Below are positions 1 through 8,518 of a DNA stretch of 50,264 nucleotides, in pieces; positions within the stretch are counted from its first letter, which is position 1, and every line of letters starts with the position of its first letter. Both the position numbers and the translations under genes were made by a program. This DNA comes from Bryobacterales bacterium (GTDB lineage Bacteria; Acidobacteriota; Terriglobia; Bryobacterales; Bryobacteraceae), in the NCBI GenBank assembly GCA_020847975.1, contig JADLBD010000018.1:1-50264 (forward strand). The letters are read 5' to 3'. The notes beneath the pieces were generated by a model. That model did not search any database. It worked only from the letters and a program-made list of their open reading frames with translations, and was not told where the DNA came from.

Positions 1-223
1 ATACAGCATACGCAGCTAAACATGGCACTAAATCTTATCAATACATGACTACATAAAGATAAACAAAACGCATCAACCATATGAAAACAAATGATCTCCC
101 CCTCTCACCGCCAAGAACTTCGGTCTAAGACTTATTGAGAACACCGTAGCAGAAATGGAATGGTGGGCCTGCTTCCGGTAACGACGCGAAAGATACGGCA
201 CGCGCCGCGGATGCCGGGTTCCG
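1..223. other. AT-rich intergenic stretch
   Basis: This stretch is clearly poorer in GC than the genes that follow. It lies beyond the 3' end of the TolC gene and runs to the window edge. I see no reading frame with coding character, no tRNA-like fold and no clear rho-independent hairpin. It may hold the promoter region of a gene outside the window. Confidence 0.5.
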
Positions 224-1549
224 TCATGGCTGGGTTTTCGTTGCCAGTTCGCCCACGGAACGCTGAAGGGCGGAACGTGCGGCCTGGTAATCCCAGAGCG
301 CGGCCACGCGGACTGCCTCCGCGCGGGCCAGCGCCGCTTCGGAATCCAGGAGGTCCGTGATGGCGCCCGCGCCTGCCTGATAACGTTCCGAGGCCAACCG
401 GAGGCTCTCCTGCGCGTCCCGTAACTGGACTTCCGTCGAAACGGTGGCCTCGTAGGTCTCGCGCAGCTTCGAGTGGGCCGACCAGACTTCCTGCCGGACT
501 GCCTGCATCAACCGCCGGGCATCGGCCTCCTCCCGGGAGAGTTCGGATTTGGCCCGCGCCAGCCGGTGCTTTCGAGAGAGGCCGGTGAAGATGGGCAATT
601 CGACGGAGACGCCCACCAGCCAGTCCTTATCCTGTGGAAAGTACGTTGTATCGCGCCATCCCAAACTCGCCTCACCCTTCACTTTGGGGCCGTAAGCGCT
701 TCGAGCCACATCCACGGTGCGGCGCGAGGCTTCGATCCGCTGCCGAGCGCCGCGCAGTTCGGGCCGGGCGCTCACGGCGCGCTCCAGAGCCTCGGCCAGA
801 TTGATGTTTGCCGGCGGAATGATCTCGCGCGGACTGCGATCGACCTCGACACTGGCCTCGACAGGAACGCCCATCGCGGTGTTGAGGCTGCCCGCGGCGA
901 CACGGACCATGCCCTGGGCGTGTTCCAAGGCGAGTTGCGCACCGGCCACCTCGACCTGGGCCCGCATCACATCCGCCTGCGGAACTGCCCCCGCCTCCTT
1001 GCGCGCCCTGGCCACTCGGAGGTGGTCTTCGGCCCGCGCCAGCGCCTTACGCGCGACGCCTTCCATTTCGAGTGATGCCACGAGCCCGAAGTAGGCCTGA
1101 TGCACCGACAAGGCGATGTCCTCCCGAACACGGCCGGCGTCCTCCTGGGCTATGCCCTGCCGGGCCCGGGCGGCACGCGCCTCGGCGCGCCGCTGGCCGA
1201 AATCGAAGAGCGTGTAGCGCGTGGCGACGCCGGTGTACCAGTCGTTGGTGGGTCCAATGGTGCTGGGAATACCGGGTCGCGCAAGCCCGCTCGGCAGGAA
1301 GGCATGCCGCTCCCAGCGGTTAAAGCTCGCTCTGAGGGCCAGGTCAGGATAGTAGGACGCCCGCGCTTCTCCCACGGCTTCCTTGGCGCCCGCTACGCTC
1401 TCTCCGGCCACCCGGGTCAATGGGTTCTGCTCGAGCGCACTCTTGACGGCATCTTCAAGGCTGAGCACGTTGTCCGCCGCCTGAGCCGCGCCGGCCGCAA
1501 TCAAGAGCGGCCAGGTCCAAACCGGAATTCGAAAAGCAATGTTACGCAT
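224..1549 (-). CDS. TolC-family outer-membrane efflux channel
   Basis: Outer-membrane factor that would form the exit duct of the ABC efflux pump encoded just upstream. The 441-residue protein begins with a signal peptide (hydrophobic WPLLIAAGAAQAA, probable cleavage after AQA). Two repeats of the TolC/OEP type follow: LSLEDAVKSALEQNP near the N-terminus, and a second copy with GEASLGWRD and VELPIFTGLSRKHRL. Long helical stretches surround YQAGAGAITDLLDSEAALARAE, a hallmark of the family. The start at 1549 was chosen over an upstream ATG at 1576 because GAGGAG lies 8 bases ahead and the gene then begins 19 bases after the permease stop instead of overlapping it. It is the last gene of a seven-gene minus-strand operon. 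The family call is secure; the exported substrate is unknown. Confidence 0.93.
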   Translation of the reverse strand: MRNIAFRIPVWTWPLLIAAGAAQAADNVLSLEDAVKSALEQNPLTRVAGESVAGAKEAVGEARASYYPDLALRASFNRWERHAFLPSGLARPGIPSTIGPTNDWYTGVATRYTLFDFGQRRAEARAARARQGIAQEDAGRVREDIALSVHQAYFGLVASLEMEGVARKALARAEDHLRVARARKEAGAVPQADVMRAQVEVAGAQLALEHAQGMVRVAAGSLNTAMGVPVEASVEVDRSPREIIPPANINLAEALERAVSARPELRGARQRIEASRRTVDVARSAYGPKVKGEASLGWRDTTYFPQDKDWLVGVSVELPIFTGLSRKHRLARAKSELSREEADARRLMQAVRQEVWSAHSKLRETYEATVSTEVQLRDAQESLRLASERYQAGAGAITDLLDSEAALARAEAVRVAALWDYQAARSALQRSVGELATKTQP

Positions 1550-1568
1550 TAGAAGTCTCCTCGCGCCA

Positions 1569-2699
1569 TCAGGCAAGCGTCTTTTTGAACCGTCTTGCGG
1601 CCAGCCACAACGCCACGCGCCCCATCACCGCCAGCGCAAGAATCTGCGGCCAGAGCACATCCGGCCCCACGCCCTTGAGGAACACGCCCCGGATAATCAC
1701 CAGGAAGTACCGCAGGGGATTGAGATAAGTGAGCCACTGCACGACAACCGGCATGTTGGCAATGGGGAACATGAAGCCGGATAACAGCACCGCCGGGAAG
1801 TAGAAGAAGAAGGTGCTCATCATGGCCTGCTGCTGCGTCTGGCTGACGGTCGAGATGAACAGGCCGATAGCCAAGGTGGTCAACAGATAGAGCGCCGTGG
1901 CGACGAACAGCAGCAGCAAGCTGCCGCGGATGGGCACGTCGAACCAGAACACGCCCAGCACCGTGATGAGAATGACGTCGGCAAATCCGATCAGGGCGAA
2001 GGGCACCGTCTTGCCGAGTATGAATTCGGCTGACGTGATCGGCGTCACCATGATCTGCTCCATGGTGCCGATCTCCTTTTCCCGCACCACGGCCATGCTG
2101 GTGAGCATCAGGGTGATGAGCATGACGATGATCGCGATGACGCCTGGGACGTAGAAGTTCCGGCTCTCGAGGTTTTCGTTGAACCAGGCACGCGTTTCGA
2201 GTTCCACGCGGCTCGCGCCGGCGGACAGCCCGGTGGCGCGGGTCAACCGTTCCACAAGCACTTTATTGGAAAACTGCCCGGCGATCTTCGAGCTGTAATT
2301 CAGCACGATGCCCGCGGTGTTCGAATCCGTGCCGTCGACGATGAGTTGCAGTTGGGCCGTCTTTCCCGCGCGCAAGTCGCTCTCGAAACCTTTGTTGATG
2401 CGAAGCACGGCTCCCACCTTGCCGCGGTCCATCAGGCGGCGGACCGTGCTGTCCTGCTCCGTATATTCGACAACGTCGAAATAGCCCGACTTGAGAAAAC
2501 GGCTGACCAGTTCCCGGCTGGCGACGCTGTTGTCCAGGTCGTAGACCAGCGTCGGGATATTCTTCACGTCCGTGGTGACGGCGTAGCCGAAGACGAACAA
2601 CTGGATCACCGGCATCATGAAGATGACGCCCTTCATCCGCGGATCCCGGAAGATCTGGATGAACTCCTTGATGAGCATGTGCTTGATTCGCTCTCGCAT
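1569..2699 (-). CDS. ABC-2 type permease, YbhR-like
   Basis: Inner-membrane permease subunit of an ABC exporter (ABC-2 family), 376 residues, the usual length. An N-terminal membrane segment (MMPVIQLFVFGYAV) is followed by a large periplasmic domain (about residues 45-185, with VDGTDSNTAGIVLNY). Five or so C-terminal membrane helices include VVREKEIGTMEQIMVTP, the coupling-helix signature of this family. The order after the ATPases and similarity to the E. coli YbhR layout suggest it is the second half of a permease heterodimer with the gene immediately upstream. Only two bases separate the upstream stop (TAA) from this ATG, so translation is probably coupled. Substrate unknown; cationic drugs are exported by the E. 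coli homologue. Confidence 0.93.
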   Translation of the reverse strand: MRERIKHMLIKEFIQIFRDPRMKGVIFMMPVIQLFVFGYAVTTDVKNIPTLVYDLDNSVASRELVSRFLKSGYFDVVEYTEQDSTVRRLMDRGKVGAVLRINKGFESDLRAGKTAQLQLIVDGTDSNTAGIVLNYSSKIAGQFSNKVLVERLTRATGLSAGASRVELETRAWFNENLESRNFYVPGVIAIIVMLITLMLTSMAVVREKEIGTMEQIMVTPITSAEFILGKTVPFALIGFADVILITVLGVFWFDVPIRGSLLLLFVATALYLLTTLAIGLFISTVSQTQQQAMMSTFFFYFPAVLLSGFMFPIANMPVVVQWLTYLNPLRYFLVIIRGVFLKGVGPDVLWPQILALAVMGRVALWLAARRFKKTLA

Positions 2700-2701
2700 G
2701 G

Positions 2702-3835
2702 TTAGACCAACCTCTTCTTGAACTTCACATTGGCAAGCGCCACCATCACGACTCCGAACAGCGCCAGCAGCCCGGCTTCGACCGCCAGCACTTCCAGCCC
2801 CACGCCCTTGAGGTAAATGCCTTTCAGCAGCGCGACGAAATAGCGCGCCGGGATCACGTGCGTCATCACCTGAATCGGCCGGGGCATGTTGCCGATGGCG
2901 TACATGAAGCCGGAAAGCAGGAACGACGGCAGGAAGGTCACCACCATGGCGAGTTGGCTGGCCAGCAACTGGCTCCGGGTCACGATGCTGATCACCATCC
3001 CGAGCGACAGCGCGCCGGCCAGGAAAACGGAAGCCATTGCGAACAGCAGCGCCGCATTGCCTCGCAGCGGAACCTTGAACAGATACTCGCCCATGAGCAC
3101 CGCCAGCAGCACGTCGAGCATGCCGACGGAGAAATACGGGAGCAGCTTGCCCAGGATCAGCTCAGTGGCTTTCACCGGCGTGGAGATGAGTTGCTCCATG
3201 GTGCCGGTCTCCCACTCCCGCGCCACCGTCAACGAGGTGAGCAGCGCGGCGATCACCATCATGATGACGGCGATCAGGCCGGGGATGATGTAGTTCTTCG
3301 ACTCCATATCGGCGTTGAACCAGACGCGCGGCCGCAAGTCGAGGGGAGGCTGAACCGTGCGTCCGGCAGTGCGCTGCATGGTCTTCAGAGAGGCATTCTG
3401 CGCGTAGGTGAACGCCACCACGTCGGCATAGCCCATGGCGATGGTGGCCGTGTTCGAATCGCTGCCGTCCACGATGGACTGCACCGCGGCCGGGCGGCCG
3501 GATTCGATTCGGCGCGCGAAATCGTTCGGGATGATCAAGGCCATCAGCGCCTGGCCGGAGTCGATGGCCCGCTCGACTTCCGGGTAGTTGCGGACATAGC
3601 CCTTGAGCGAAAAGTAGCGCGAGCCCTCGAAATGGCTGATCAGTTCGCGGCTCGATTGAGATTCGCTCTGATCCCAGACAACCAGCGGCACGTTATCCAC
3701 ATCGAGCGTCAGCGCATAGCCAAACAGCACCAGCAACAGCATGGGGATTGCGATGGCCATGCCCAGGCTGCGCGGGTCGCGCAGGATGTGGGTGAACTCC
3801 TTGCGGGCGACGGCCCAGACTCGCAGCGTCTTCAT
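2702..3835 (-). CDS. ABC-2 type permease, YbhS-like
   Basis: The partner inner-membrane permease, 377 residues. It has the same architecture as the next gene: an N-terminal helix (AIPMLLLVLFGYALTLDV), a periplasmic domain with VDGSDSNTATIAMGYA, then a C-terminal helix bundle with VAREWETGTMEQLISTP. Wording of the N-terminus (ARKEFTHILRDPRSLG) matches the YbhS side of the E. coli YbhGFSR pump. Its ATG overlaps the stop of the upstream ATPase gene by four bases (ATGA). The two permeases resemble each other, consistent with an old duplication. The pump would act with the HlyD protein and TolC to cross both membranes. Confidence 0.93.
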   Translation of the reverse strand: MKTLRVWAVARKEFTHILRDPRSLGMAIAIPMLLLVLFGYALTLDVDNVPLVVWDQSESQSSRELISHFEGSRYFSLKGYVRNYPEVERAIDSGQALMALIIPNDFARRIESGRPAAVQSIVDGSDSNTATIAMGYADVVAFTYAQNASLKTMQRTAGRTVQPPLDLRPRVWFNADMESKNYIIPGLIAVIMMVIAALLTSLTVAREWETGTMEQLISTPVKATELILGKLLPYFSVGMLDVLLAVLMGEYLFKVPLRGNAALLFAMASVFLAGALSLGMVISIVTRSQLLASQLAMVVTFLPSFLLSGFMYAIGNMPRPIQVMTHVIPARYFVALLKGIYLKGVGLEVLAVEAGLLALFGVVMVALANVKFKKRLV

Positions 3836-4806
3836 ACCCTAACCTCGCTCTGCGCCTTGCCTGCGCGGTCACGCGCTTCGATCAGGGAGACGAAGACATC
3901 CTCGAGCGAGGGCACGATCTGCTCGAGGCGCGAGACGGAGAAGCCACGGCCTTCGAGATGGACGCGGATAGCGCCCGCGAGGCGTTCGGCCGCGCCGGTC
4001 TCGCCCACCACGTGCAGGCCTTTTCCGAACAGCGCCACTTCCTTGACGCCCGAAAGCCCATCGAGTTCGATCATGGCGTCCTGAGGGCGGTCGCTTGCCA
4101 CTTCCAGCACGTCATCCCGCATGTACTTCGTCTTCAACTCTTCAGGACTGCCGATGGCGATCAGTTCGCCGCGGTAGATGAGCGCGATGCGGTCGCAGTA
4201 CTCGGCTTCGTCCATGTAGTGCGTGGTGACGAAGATGGTCACGCCGCGGCTCGAGAGCGAGTAGATCAAATCCCAGAACTGGCGGCGGCTCACCGGATCG
4301 ACACCCGCCGTGGGCTCATCGAGGAAGATGATGGGCGGCTCGTGCAGGATGGCGCACCCCAGCGACAACCGCTGCTTCCAGCCGCCCGAGAGGATGGCCG
4401 TGCGCGAGCGGCGGTGCTCCTTGAGGCCCGCCATCTCGATCACCCACTCTTTGCGTTCCTTGCGTTTTTCCCGGGGAATGCGGTAGATGCCCGCGTAAAA
4501 ATCGATGTTCTCTTCGACGGTGAGGTCTTCGTACAACGAGAACTTCTGGCTCATGTAGCCGATGTTGGCCTTGATCTTCTCCGCCTGCGTGCGCACATCG
4601 AAGCCCGCCACCGTGCCGCTGCCGCCGGTGGGGGCGAGAATTCCCGTGAGCATTCGGATGGTGGTGGATTTGCCGGCGCCGTTCGGGCCGAGAAAGCCGA
4701 AGATCTGGCCTTTCGGCACTTCAAAACTGACGCGGTCCACTGCCAGGAAGCTGCCGAAGCGCTTCTCCAGATTGTTCACTACCACAGCCATACCGTCCGT
4801 GTTCAT
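3832..4806 (-). CDS. ABC transporter ATPase (second YbhF half)
   Basis: Nucleotide-binding subunit of the efflux pump, 324 residues. It shows Walker A GPNGAGKST (about residues 39-47), the Q-loop GYMSQKFSLYEDLT, an ABC signature read as LSGGWKQRLSLG (W where M or Q is commoner), Walker B IIFLDEPTAGVD and the H-loop VTTHYMDEAEYCDR. The C-terminal tail ending LEQIVPSLEDVFVSLIEARD is typical of ABC-2-coupled ATPases. The gene overlaps both neighbours by four bases (ATGA junctions), so the operon is tightly coupled. In E. coli the equivalent two ATPase domains are fused in a single YbhF chain; here they are separate genes. Confidence 0.95.
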   Translation of the reverse strand: MNTDGMAVVVNNLEKRFGSFLAVDRVSFEVPKGQIFGFLGPNGAGKSTTIRMLTGILAPTGGSGTVAGFDVRTQAEKIKANIGYMSQKFSLYEDLTVEENIDFYAGIYRIPREKRKERKEWVIEMAGLKEHRRSRTAILSGGWKQRLSLGCAILHEPPIIFLDEPTAGVDPVSRRQFWDLIYSLSSRGVTIFVTTHYMDEAEYCDRIALIYRGELIAIGSPEELKTKYMRDDVLEVASDRPQDAMIELDGLSGVKEVALFGKGLHVVGETGAAERLAGAIRVHLEGRGFSVSRLEQIVPSLEDVFVSLIEARDRAGKAQSEVRV

Positions 4807-5732
4807 GCCGCCTCCTTGCGCTCGCCGGCGAGAACCGACACGAAGACGTCCTCGAGCGCCGGCTCGATTGTGCGGATGCCCTGGACCGCCAGCCCCGCGG
4901 CCGTGAGCGCGCGTTCGGCCTCCTCGGCGTCCCGCTCGGGCTCACGGGTCACGAGGTGAATCCGGTCCCCGAAAAGGCTGGCCGCTCCCGCGGATCGAGT
5001 CTGCAACAACGCCACAGCCTTCCGCGGCTCGGTCGAACGGATTTCCAGAATCGATCCCCGCATGAGCTTTTTCACCTCGCCGGGAGTGCCTGCGGCGAGC
5101 AGTCTGCCCTTGTGGATCAGCCCGATGCGGCTCGAGCGCTCGGCCTCGTCCAGGTACGCCGTCGAGACAAAGATCGTGACCTTATCGCGCAGCAGTTGAT
5201 AGAGGATGCGCCAGAAGTCCCGCCTCGAAACCGGGTCCACACCGTTGGTCGGCTCATCAAGGAAGAGAACCTTGGGCGTGTGGATCAGGGCGCACGCCAG
5301 ACCCAGTTTCTGCTTCATGCCGCCCGACAGCCGGCCGGCCTGGCGATTCTTGAACGGCGTCATGTTGCTGAAGGCGAGCAGGCGCTCGATGCGCTCGGGG
5401 CGCAGTTTCTTCGGCACGCCGTATATGTCGGCGTAGAACTCGATGTTTTCCATCACGGTGAGGTCGGGGTACAGGCCGAAGCGCTGGCTCATGTAGCCGA
5501 TCTCCTCCTTCACTGCCTCGGCTTCTTTCACCACGTGATGGCCGGCCACCCAGGCTTCGCCTGATGCCGGCTCCATGATCGAGGTCAGCAGACGCATGGT
5601 GGTGGTCTTGCCGGCGCCGTCCGGTCCCACTAGGGCGAAGATCTCGCCTTCCTCGACTGTTAGGGTCAGGCGGTCCACCGCCGAGAAGTTCCCAAACGTC
5701 CTGGTCAGGGATTCAGTTTTGATAGCGTGCAT
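4803..5732 (-). CDS. ABC transporter ATPase (first YbhF half)
   Basis: Second ATPase subunit, 309 residues, similar to but clearly distinct from its downstream neighbour. Motifs: Walker A GPDGAGKTT (the D after GP matches the first half of YbhF-like proteins), Q-loop GYMSQRFGLYPDLT, signature LSGGMKQKLGLA, Walker B VLFLDEPTNGVD, and FVSTAYLDEAERSSR where the usual H-loop histidine is replaced by alanine. That substitution suggests an asymmetric ATPase pair in which this site may be catalytically weaker (inference). The gene overlaps the end of the HlyD gene by 20 bases and the next ATPase gene by four. Confidence 0.95.
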   Translation of the reverse strand: MHAIKTESLTRTFGNFSAVDRLTLTVEEGEIFALVGPDGAGKTTTMRLLTSIMEPASGEAWVAGHHVVKEAEAVKEEIGYMSQRFGLYPDLTVMENIEFYADIYGVPKKLRPERIERLLAFSNMTPFKNRQAGRLSGGMKQKLGLACALIHTPKVLFLDEPTNGVDPVSRRDFWRILYQLLRDKVTIFVSTAYLDEAERSSRIGLIHKGRLLAAGTPGEVKKLMRGSILEIRSTEPRKAVALLQTRSAGAASLFGDRIHLVTREPERDAEEAERALTAAGLAVQGIRTIEPALEDVFVSVLAGERKEAA

Positions 5733-6906
5733 CGCTTGTCTCCACCTGGCCGTCCGTGCGCGCCGCCACCTCGATCTCGGCGTCGGCGGGCATGCCCGGT
5801 TTCAGTTCCATGTTCGGGTTCCGGATATCAACTTTGACGCGGTAAACGAGTTTGACCCGCTCCTTCCCGGTCTGGACGTTCTTGGGAGTGAACTCCGCCT
5901 GCGAAGCGATAAAGGAGACGCGTCCCTCGTAGTGCTTGCCCGGATAGGTGTCGGTGGTCAGGCGAACCTGCTGGCCTACCTTGACCCGGCCAAGGTCAGC
6001 CTCATTGATATAAGCCCGCAGCCAGACATTCTCGAGATCCCCCACCGTGACGACGGGCGTCCCCGGAGCCACGTACATTCCCGGCTCGACATTCTCGGAA
6101 AGCACAACGCCGGCGAGCGGGGCGACGACCGTTGCGTAGCTCAAACGCGTCCCGGCAATCGCCAGCGCCTGGCGGGCCTGCTCGAGACGGGCGCGCGCCT
6201 GGGCAATGTCTTCGGCGCGAGGGCCTTTCTTAATGAGGGCATAGCGCTCTTGCGCCTGGTGGAGCGAGGCACGGGCCTGCTCGATCTGCTCCTTGCGCGG
6301 GCCTTCCAGCAGCAGCTTCAGGCGCTCCTGGTCTTCCCGCAGCCGCTCCTTCCCCACTTCGAGCGCCGTCTGGGCCGTTTCGTACTCACGGGCCGAGATG
6401 ACGTCGCGTTCGTGGAGCATCTTCTGCCGCCGGTAATCTGATTCCAGACGCTCGGCTTCGGCCTTCGCACGCGCCACCCTGGCGCGCTGCGCTGCGATGT
6501 CTTCGGAACGTGAACCGTTAGCGAGTTCATCCACCCAGGACTGGGCCTTACGCACCACGGCGTCAGCCTCCGCGATCTCCTCCGGGCGGGATCCGGCCTG
6601 GAGGGCGGCGAGCGCGGCCCCGGCTGCCTGCACTTCCGCTTTGCGCAGCGCCACATCCTGCATCAGTTCGGTGCTATCGAGCTTCGCGACAAGGCTGCCG
6701 GCGCGAACGATCTCGCCTTCGGAAACCGGCCGCGCTTCCACGCGTCCGGGAACCTTGAAACTCACGTCCACATCGGTGATCTCGATGTTGCCGGAGACAC
6801 GGATGGCGCCGGCGCCATTTGCTGACCTGCTCTGGATGATCCGGTAGCTGAGGATGCCGGCGGCGGCCAGCGGAATGAGGAAGAGCAGTTTCTTCTTGTG
6901 TTTCAT
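5713..6906 (-). CDS. HlyD-family periplasmic adaptor (YbhG-like)
   Basis: Membrane-fusion protein linking the ABC pump to TolC, 397 residues. It starts with a single uncleaved anchor (KKKLLFLIPLAAAGILSY). A beta-barrel/lipoyl half follows (DVDVSFKVPGRVEARPVSEGEIVRAGSLVAKLD), then a long coiled-coil hairpin (about residues 85-240, with repeated EEIAEAD, EDIAAQRA, KEQIEQA, EDIAQARA units), the second lipoyl half (ATVVAPLAGVVLSENVEPGMYV) and a C-terminal barrel ending LKPGMPADAEIEV. GAGG sits seven bases before the ATG. The promoter region upstream holds a perfect 20-base palindrome next to a TTGACA box, probably the TetR operator. First structural gene of the operon. Confidence 0.94.
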   Translation of the reverse strand: MKHKKKLLFLIPLAAAGILSYRIIQSRSANGAGAIRVSGNIEITDVDVSFKVPGRVEARPVSEGEIVRAGSLVAKLDSTELMQDVALRKAEVQAAGAALAALQAGSRPEEIAEADAVVRKAQSWVDELANGSRSEDIAAQRARVARAKAEAERLESDYRRQKMLHERDVISAREYETAQTALEVGKERLREDQERLKLLLEGPRKEQIEQARASLHQAQERYALIKKGPRAEDIAQARARLEQARQALAIAGTRLSYATVVAPLAGVVLSENVEPGMYVAPGTPVVTVGDLENVWLRAYINEADLGRVKVGQQVRLTTDTYPGKHYEGRVSFIASQAEFTPKNVQTGKERVKLVYRVKVDIRNPNMELKPGMPADAEIEVAARTDGQVETSDARYQN

Positions 6907-6923
6907 CTTGTTACCTCGCTCGC

Positions 6924-6943
6924 ATGTGAATTCGAATTCACAT
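6924..6943 (-). promoter_or_regulatory. Perfect 20-bp palindromic operator at efflux promoter
   Basis: ATGTGAATTCGAATTCACAT is a perfect inverted repeat. On the minus strand a TTGACA box (6952-6947) ends only three bases before it, so the palindrome fills the spacer and -10 zone of the promoter for the HlyD gene. A bound repressor there would block RNA polymerase. The same GTGA-N8-TCAC core occurs at three other places near the tetR gene, which makes this the likely TetR operator. Confidence 0.8.
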
Positions 6944-7018
6944 TCTTGTCAAAAAATTTTTCATCCGCCAATTGAGGCCGGGTAGTGAGTTCCACTTGGC
7001 GGTACGCATTTTGCTCTC

Positions 7019-7038
7019 TAGTGATTCCTGATTCACAT
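7019..7038. promoter_or_regulatory. Second operator-like palindrome, tetR-hlyD gap
   Basis: TAGTGATTCCTGATTCACAT keeps the GTGA-N8-TCAC core and matches the perfect site at 6924-6943 in 14 of 20 positions. It lies about 110 bases upstream of the HlyD start, where a second repressor dimer or looping could act. Confidence 0.55.
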
Positions 7039-7181
7039 TATGACAAAGGGTGACAAATCATTTCGGTGACTGAAGTCACAGGTGTTCGGAGAGAACAGGC
7101 ATGTTGAAAATACAGGGAATGCCTGGCTTTCTCGGGAGAGGCGAAGACAAGGGTTGGCCGTGCCCGGACGGGCTCCGTACA

Positions 7182-7201
7182 TTGTGAATCCAGACTCACA
7201 G
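7182..7201. promoter_or_regulatory. Third operator-like palindrome, 3' of tetR
   Basis: TTGTGAATCCAGACTCACAG keeps the GTGA-N8-TCAC core and matches the perfect site in 14 of 20 positions. It lies about 30 bases beyond the tetR stop codon. Its role, if any, is inferred only from the shared pattern. Confidence 0.5.
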
Positions 7202-7232
7202 GTGAGGGTTGCCCTGCCTGGGCGCGCGGCCT

Positions 7233-7826
7233 CTACCTGGCGCGGATCGATCCGGCGAAGATGTGCCAGGCCCGTTCGGCGTGCTTTGTCACGTCGATAC
7301 CGCCGTCGCTCAACTGCCAGAGAATGGCGGCCGGCTGTACGAGGCCGAGAAACATGATGGAGAGGGTCGAGGCGTCGAGATCGCGCCGGATCTGCCCGTC
7401 GTTCTGGCCGCGCTTGATGATCTCCGCTACCCGTTTCAGATACCCCTGGATGATCTCGTAGACCGCCGTTTTTCTCCGCGGGTTGCCGCTGTAGAGTTCT
7501 TCGGAAAAAATGATGCGCGGAACGCCCTGGTTTTCCCGGATCAGTTGGGCATGCAGCATCAGCAACCGCCGCAGGCATTCGAGCGAATCCTTGATTTCGG
7601 AGACCTTCTGGACGTTCTGCGCCAGGCGCTTGCGGATGAGATCGAGCACGGCATCGAGCAATTGATCTTTACTGCGGAAGTGGCGGTAGACGGCCGAAGG
7701 GACCAAACCCACCCGGTGCGCAACGCGAGCTACGCTGAGGCCCTTCAAGCCGTGAGCGGCGACCAGCCCCAGAGCGGCCTGGGCAAACTGATCCTGACGG
7801 ATCTCCGTATTCAGCTTCTCGCTCAT
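7233..7826 (-). CDS. TetR-family repressor of the efflux operon
   Basis: DNA-binding regulator of 197 residues, a normal TetR length. The N-terminal helix-turn-helix is clear (FAQAALGLVAAHGLKGLSVA, then VAHRVGLVPSAVYRHFRSKDQLL, residues about 14-58). The remaining helices form the ligand-binding domain. The start at 7826 was chosen because the TetR fold begins directly after it. An in-frame extension to 7946 reads as low-complexity non-family sequence and would place the operator inside the gene. No Shine-Dalgarno sequence precedes this ATG. A -10-like TATAAA (7838-7833) lies within the palindrome only a few bases upstream, so the transcript may be leaderless. In E. coli the analogous regulator, CecR, sits next to ybhGFSR. 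The effector is unknown. Confidence 0.9.
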   Translation of the reverse strand: MSEKLNTEIRQDQFAQAALGLVAAHGLKGLSVARVAHRVGLVPSAVYRHFRSKDQLLDAVLDLIRKRLAQNVQKVSEIKDSLECLRRLLMLHAQLIRENQGVPRIIFSEELYSGNPRRKTAVYEIIQGYLKRVAEIIKRGQNDGQIRRDLDASTLSIMFLGLVQPAAILWQLSDGGIDVTKHAERAWHIFAGSIRAR

Positions 7827-7845
7827 TGTGATTTTATATTCACAT
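7826..7845 (-). promoter_or_regulatory. Operator-like palindrome at tetR promoter/start
   Basis: TTGTGATTTTATATTCACAT matches the perfect operator at 6924-6943 in 15 of 20 positions and keeps both GTGA and TCAC arms. On the minus strand it contains TATAAA and abuts the tetR ATG, so binding would shut off tetR itself. This implies autoregulation. Confidence 0.7.
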
Positions 7846-8060
7846 TGTGGACAACCAGCCCCTGCCCTGTCAAGCGCTCCAGGCGCCGGCGGCAGTGTGC
7901 CTGAAATGGGCTTACTATGTGCGTTTTCAGGCAGCAGCCACTTCAATCGATTCGCGAATCAGCGGCTCTTACATAATGGGTACGCGCACAGGAGCGGCGC
8001 GCCCAGTGGCCAGGGAATTGCTCCACCCACGGAGGATAAAACGCAAATGAGGAGCAGCGA

Positions 8061-8417
8061 ATGAAGATTTCCGTGCGGCCGCGGGACATTCAGTGGAACG
8101 ACGAACTTCAGCAGCAGGTGGAACGCAGCGTTGGGTTCGCGGTGGATCGCTATCGCTCACATCTGGGGCTGATCAGCGTGCACCTTGCTGACGTGAACGG
8201 ACCTCGCGGCGGGGTTGACAAGCTCTGCCAGATAACGGCGGAGTTGAGGGGAGGCATGCCGGTCTTGATTCTCGAGACAGGTGATGAGTTGCTGCCGACG
8301 GTCAACCGGGCCGTCAAACGGTTGAGCTATCGCATTGGGAGAACAATTCAGCGCTCGAAGATGCTTGGTGTTCTGCGGGCAGGCAGACCTGCGCGTGCGT
8401 CAGCCAACCAGCCGTAG
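8061..8417 (+). CDS. HPF/RaiA-like ribosome-associated protein
   Basis: Probable ribosome-binding stress protein of 118 residues (short type, no C-terminal dimerisation extension). The family pattern is visible: MKISVRPRDIQWNDELQQQVERSVGF at the start (edge strand plus first helix), a second strand pair LISVHLADVNGPRGG and CQITAELRGG, and the second helix DELLPTVNRAVKRLSYRIGRTIQR. In the family such proteins bind the 30S subunit and promote hibernation or block initiation in stress. AGGAG precedes the ATG by eight bases. It is transcribed divergently from tetR across a 234-base gap. The assignment rests on fold pattern only, and basic residues are fewer than in E. coli HPF. Confidence 0.75.
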   Translation: MKISVRPRDIQWNDELQQQVERSVGFAVDRYRSHLGLISVHLADVNGPRGGVDKLCQITAELRGGMPVLILETGDELLPTVNRAVKRLSYRIGRTIQRSKMLGVLRAGRPARASANQP

Positions 8418-8518
8418 AACAGCGGCACACCTGACTCCAGGCGCCAGGCGCTCTACCGCGGATTGCAGTATGGCCATCGGATTGCTCCTCTTTGGTGACA
8501 ACCCAAGGGAGGATTTCC

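Noticed and set aside
7066..7079. Palindrome GTGACTGAAGTCAC near the efflux promoter
   Set aside because: The arms resemble the TetR sites, but the spacer is six instead of eight, so it was not counted as a fifth operator.
7033..7578. Minus-strand frame of 181 codons overlapping tetR
   Set aside because: Overlaps the tetR gene in another frame and contains the operator region; no family pattern.
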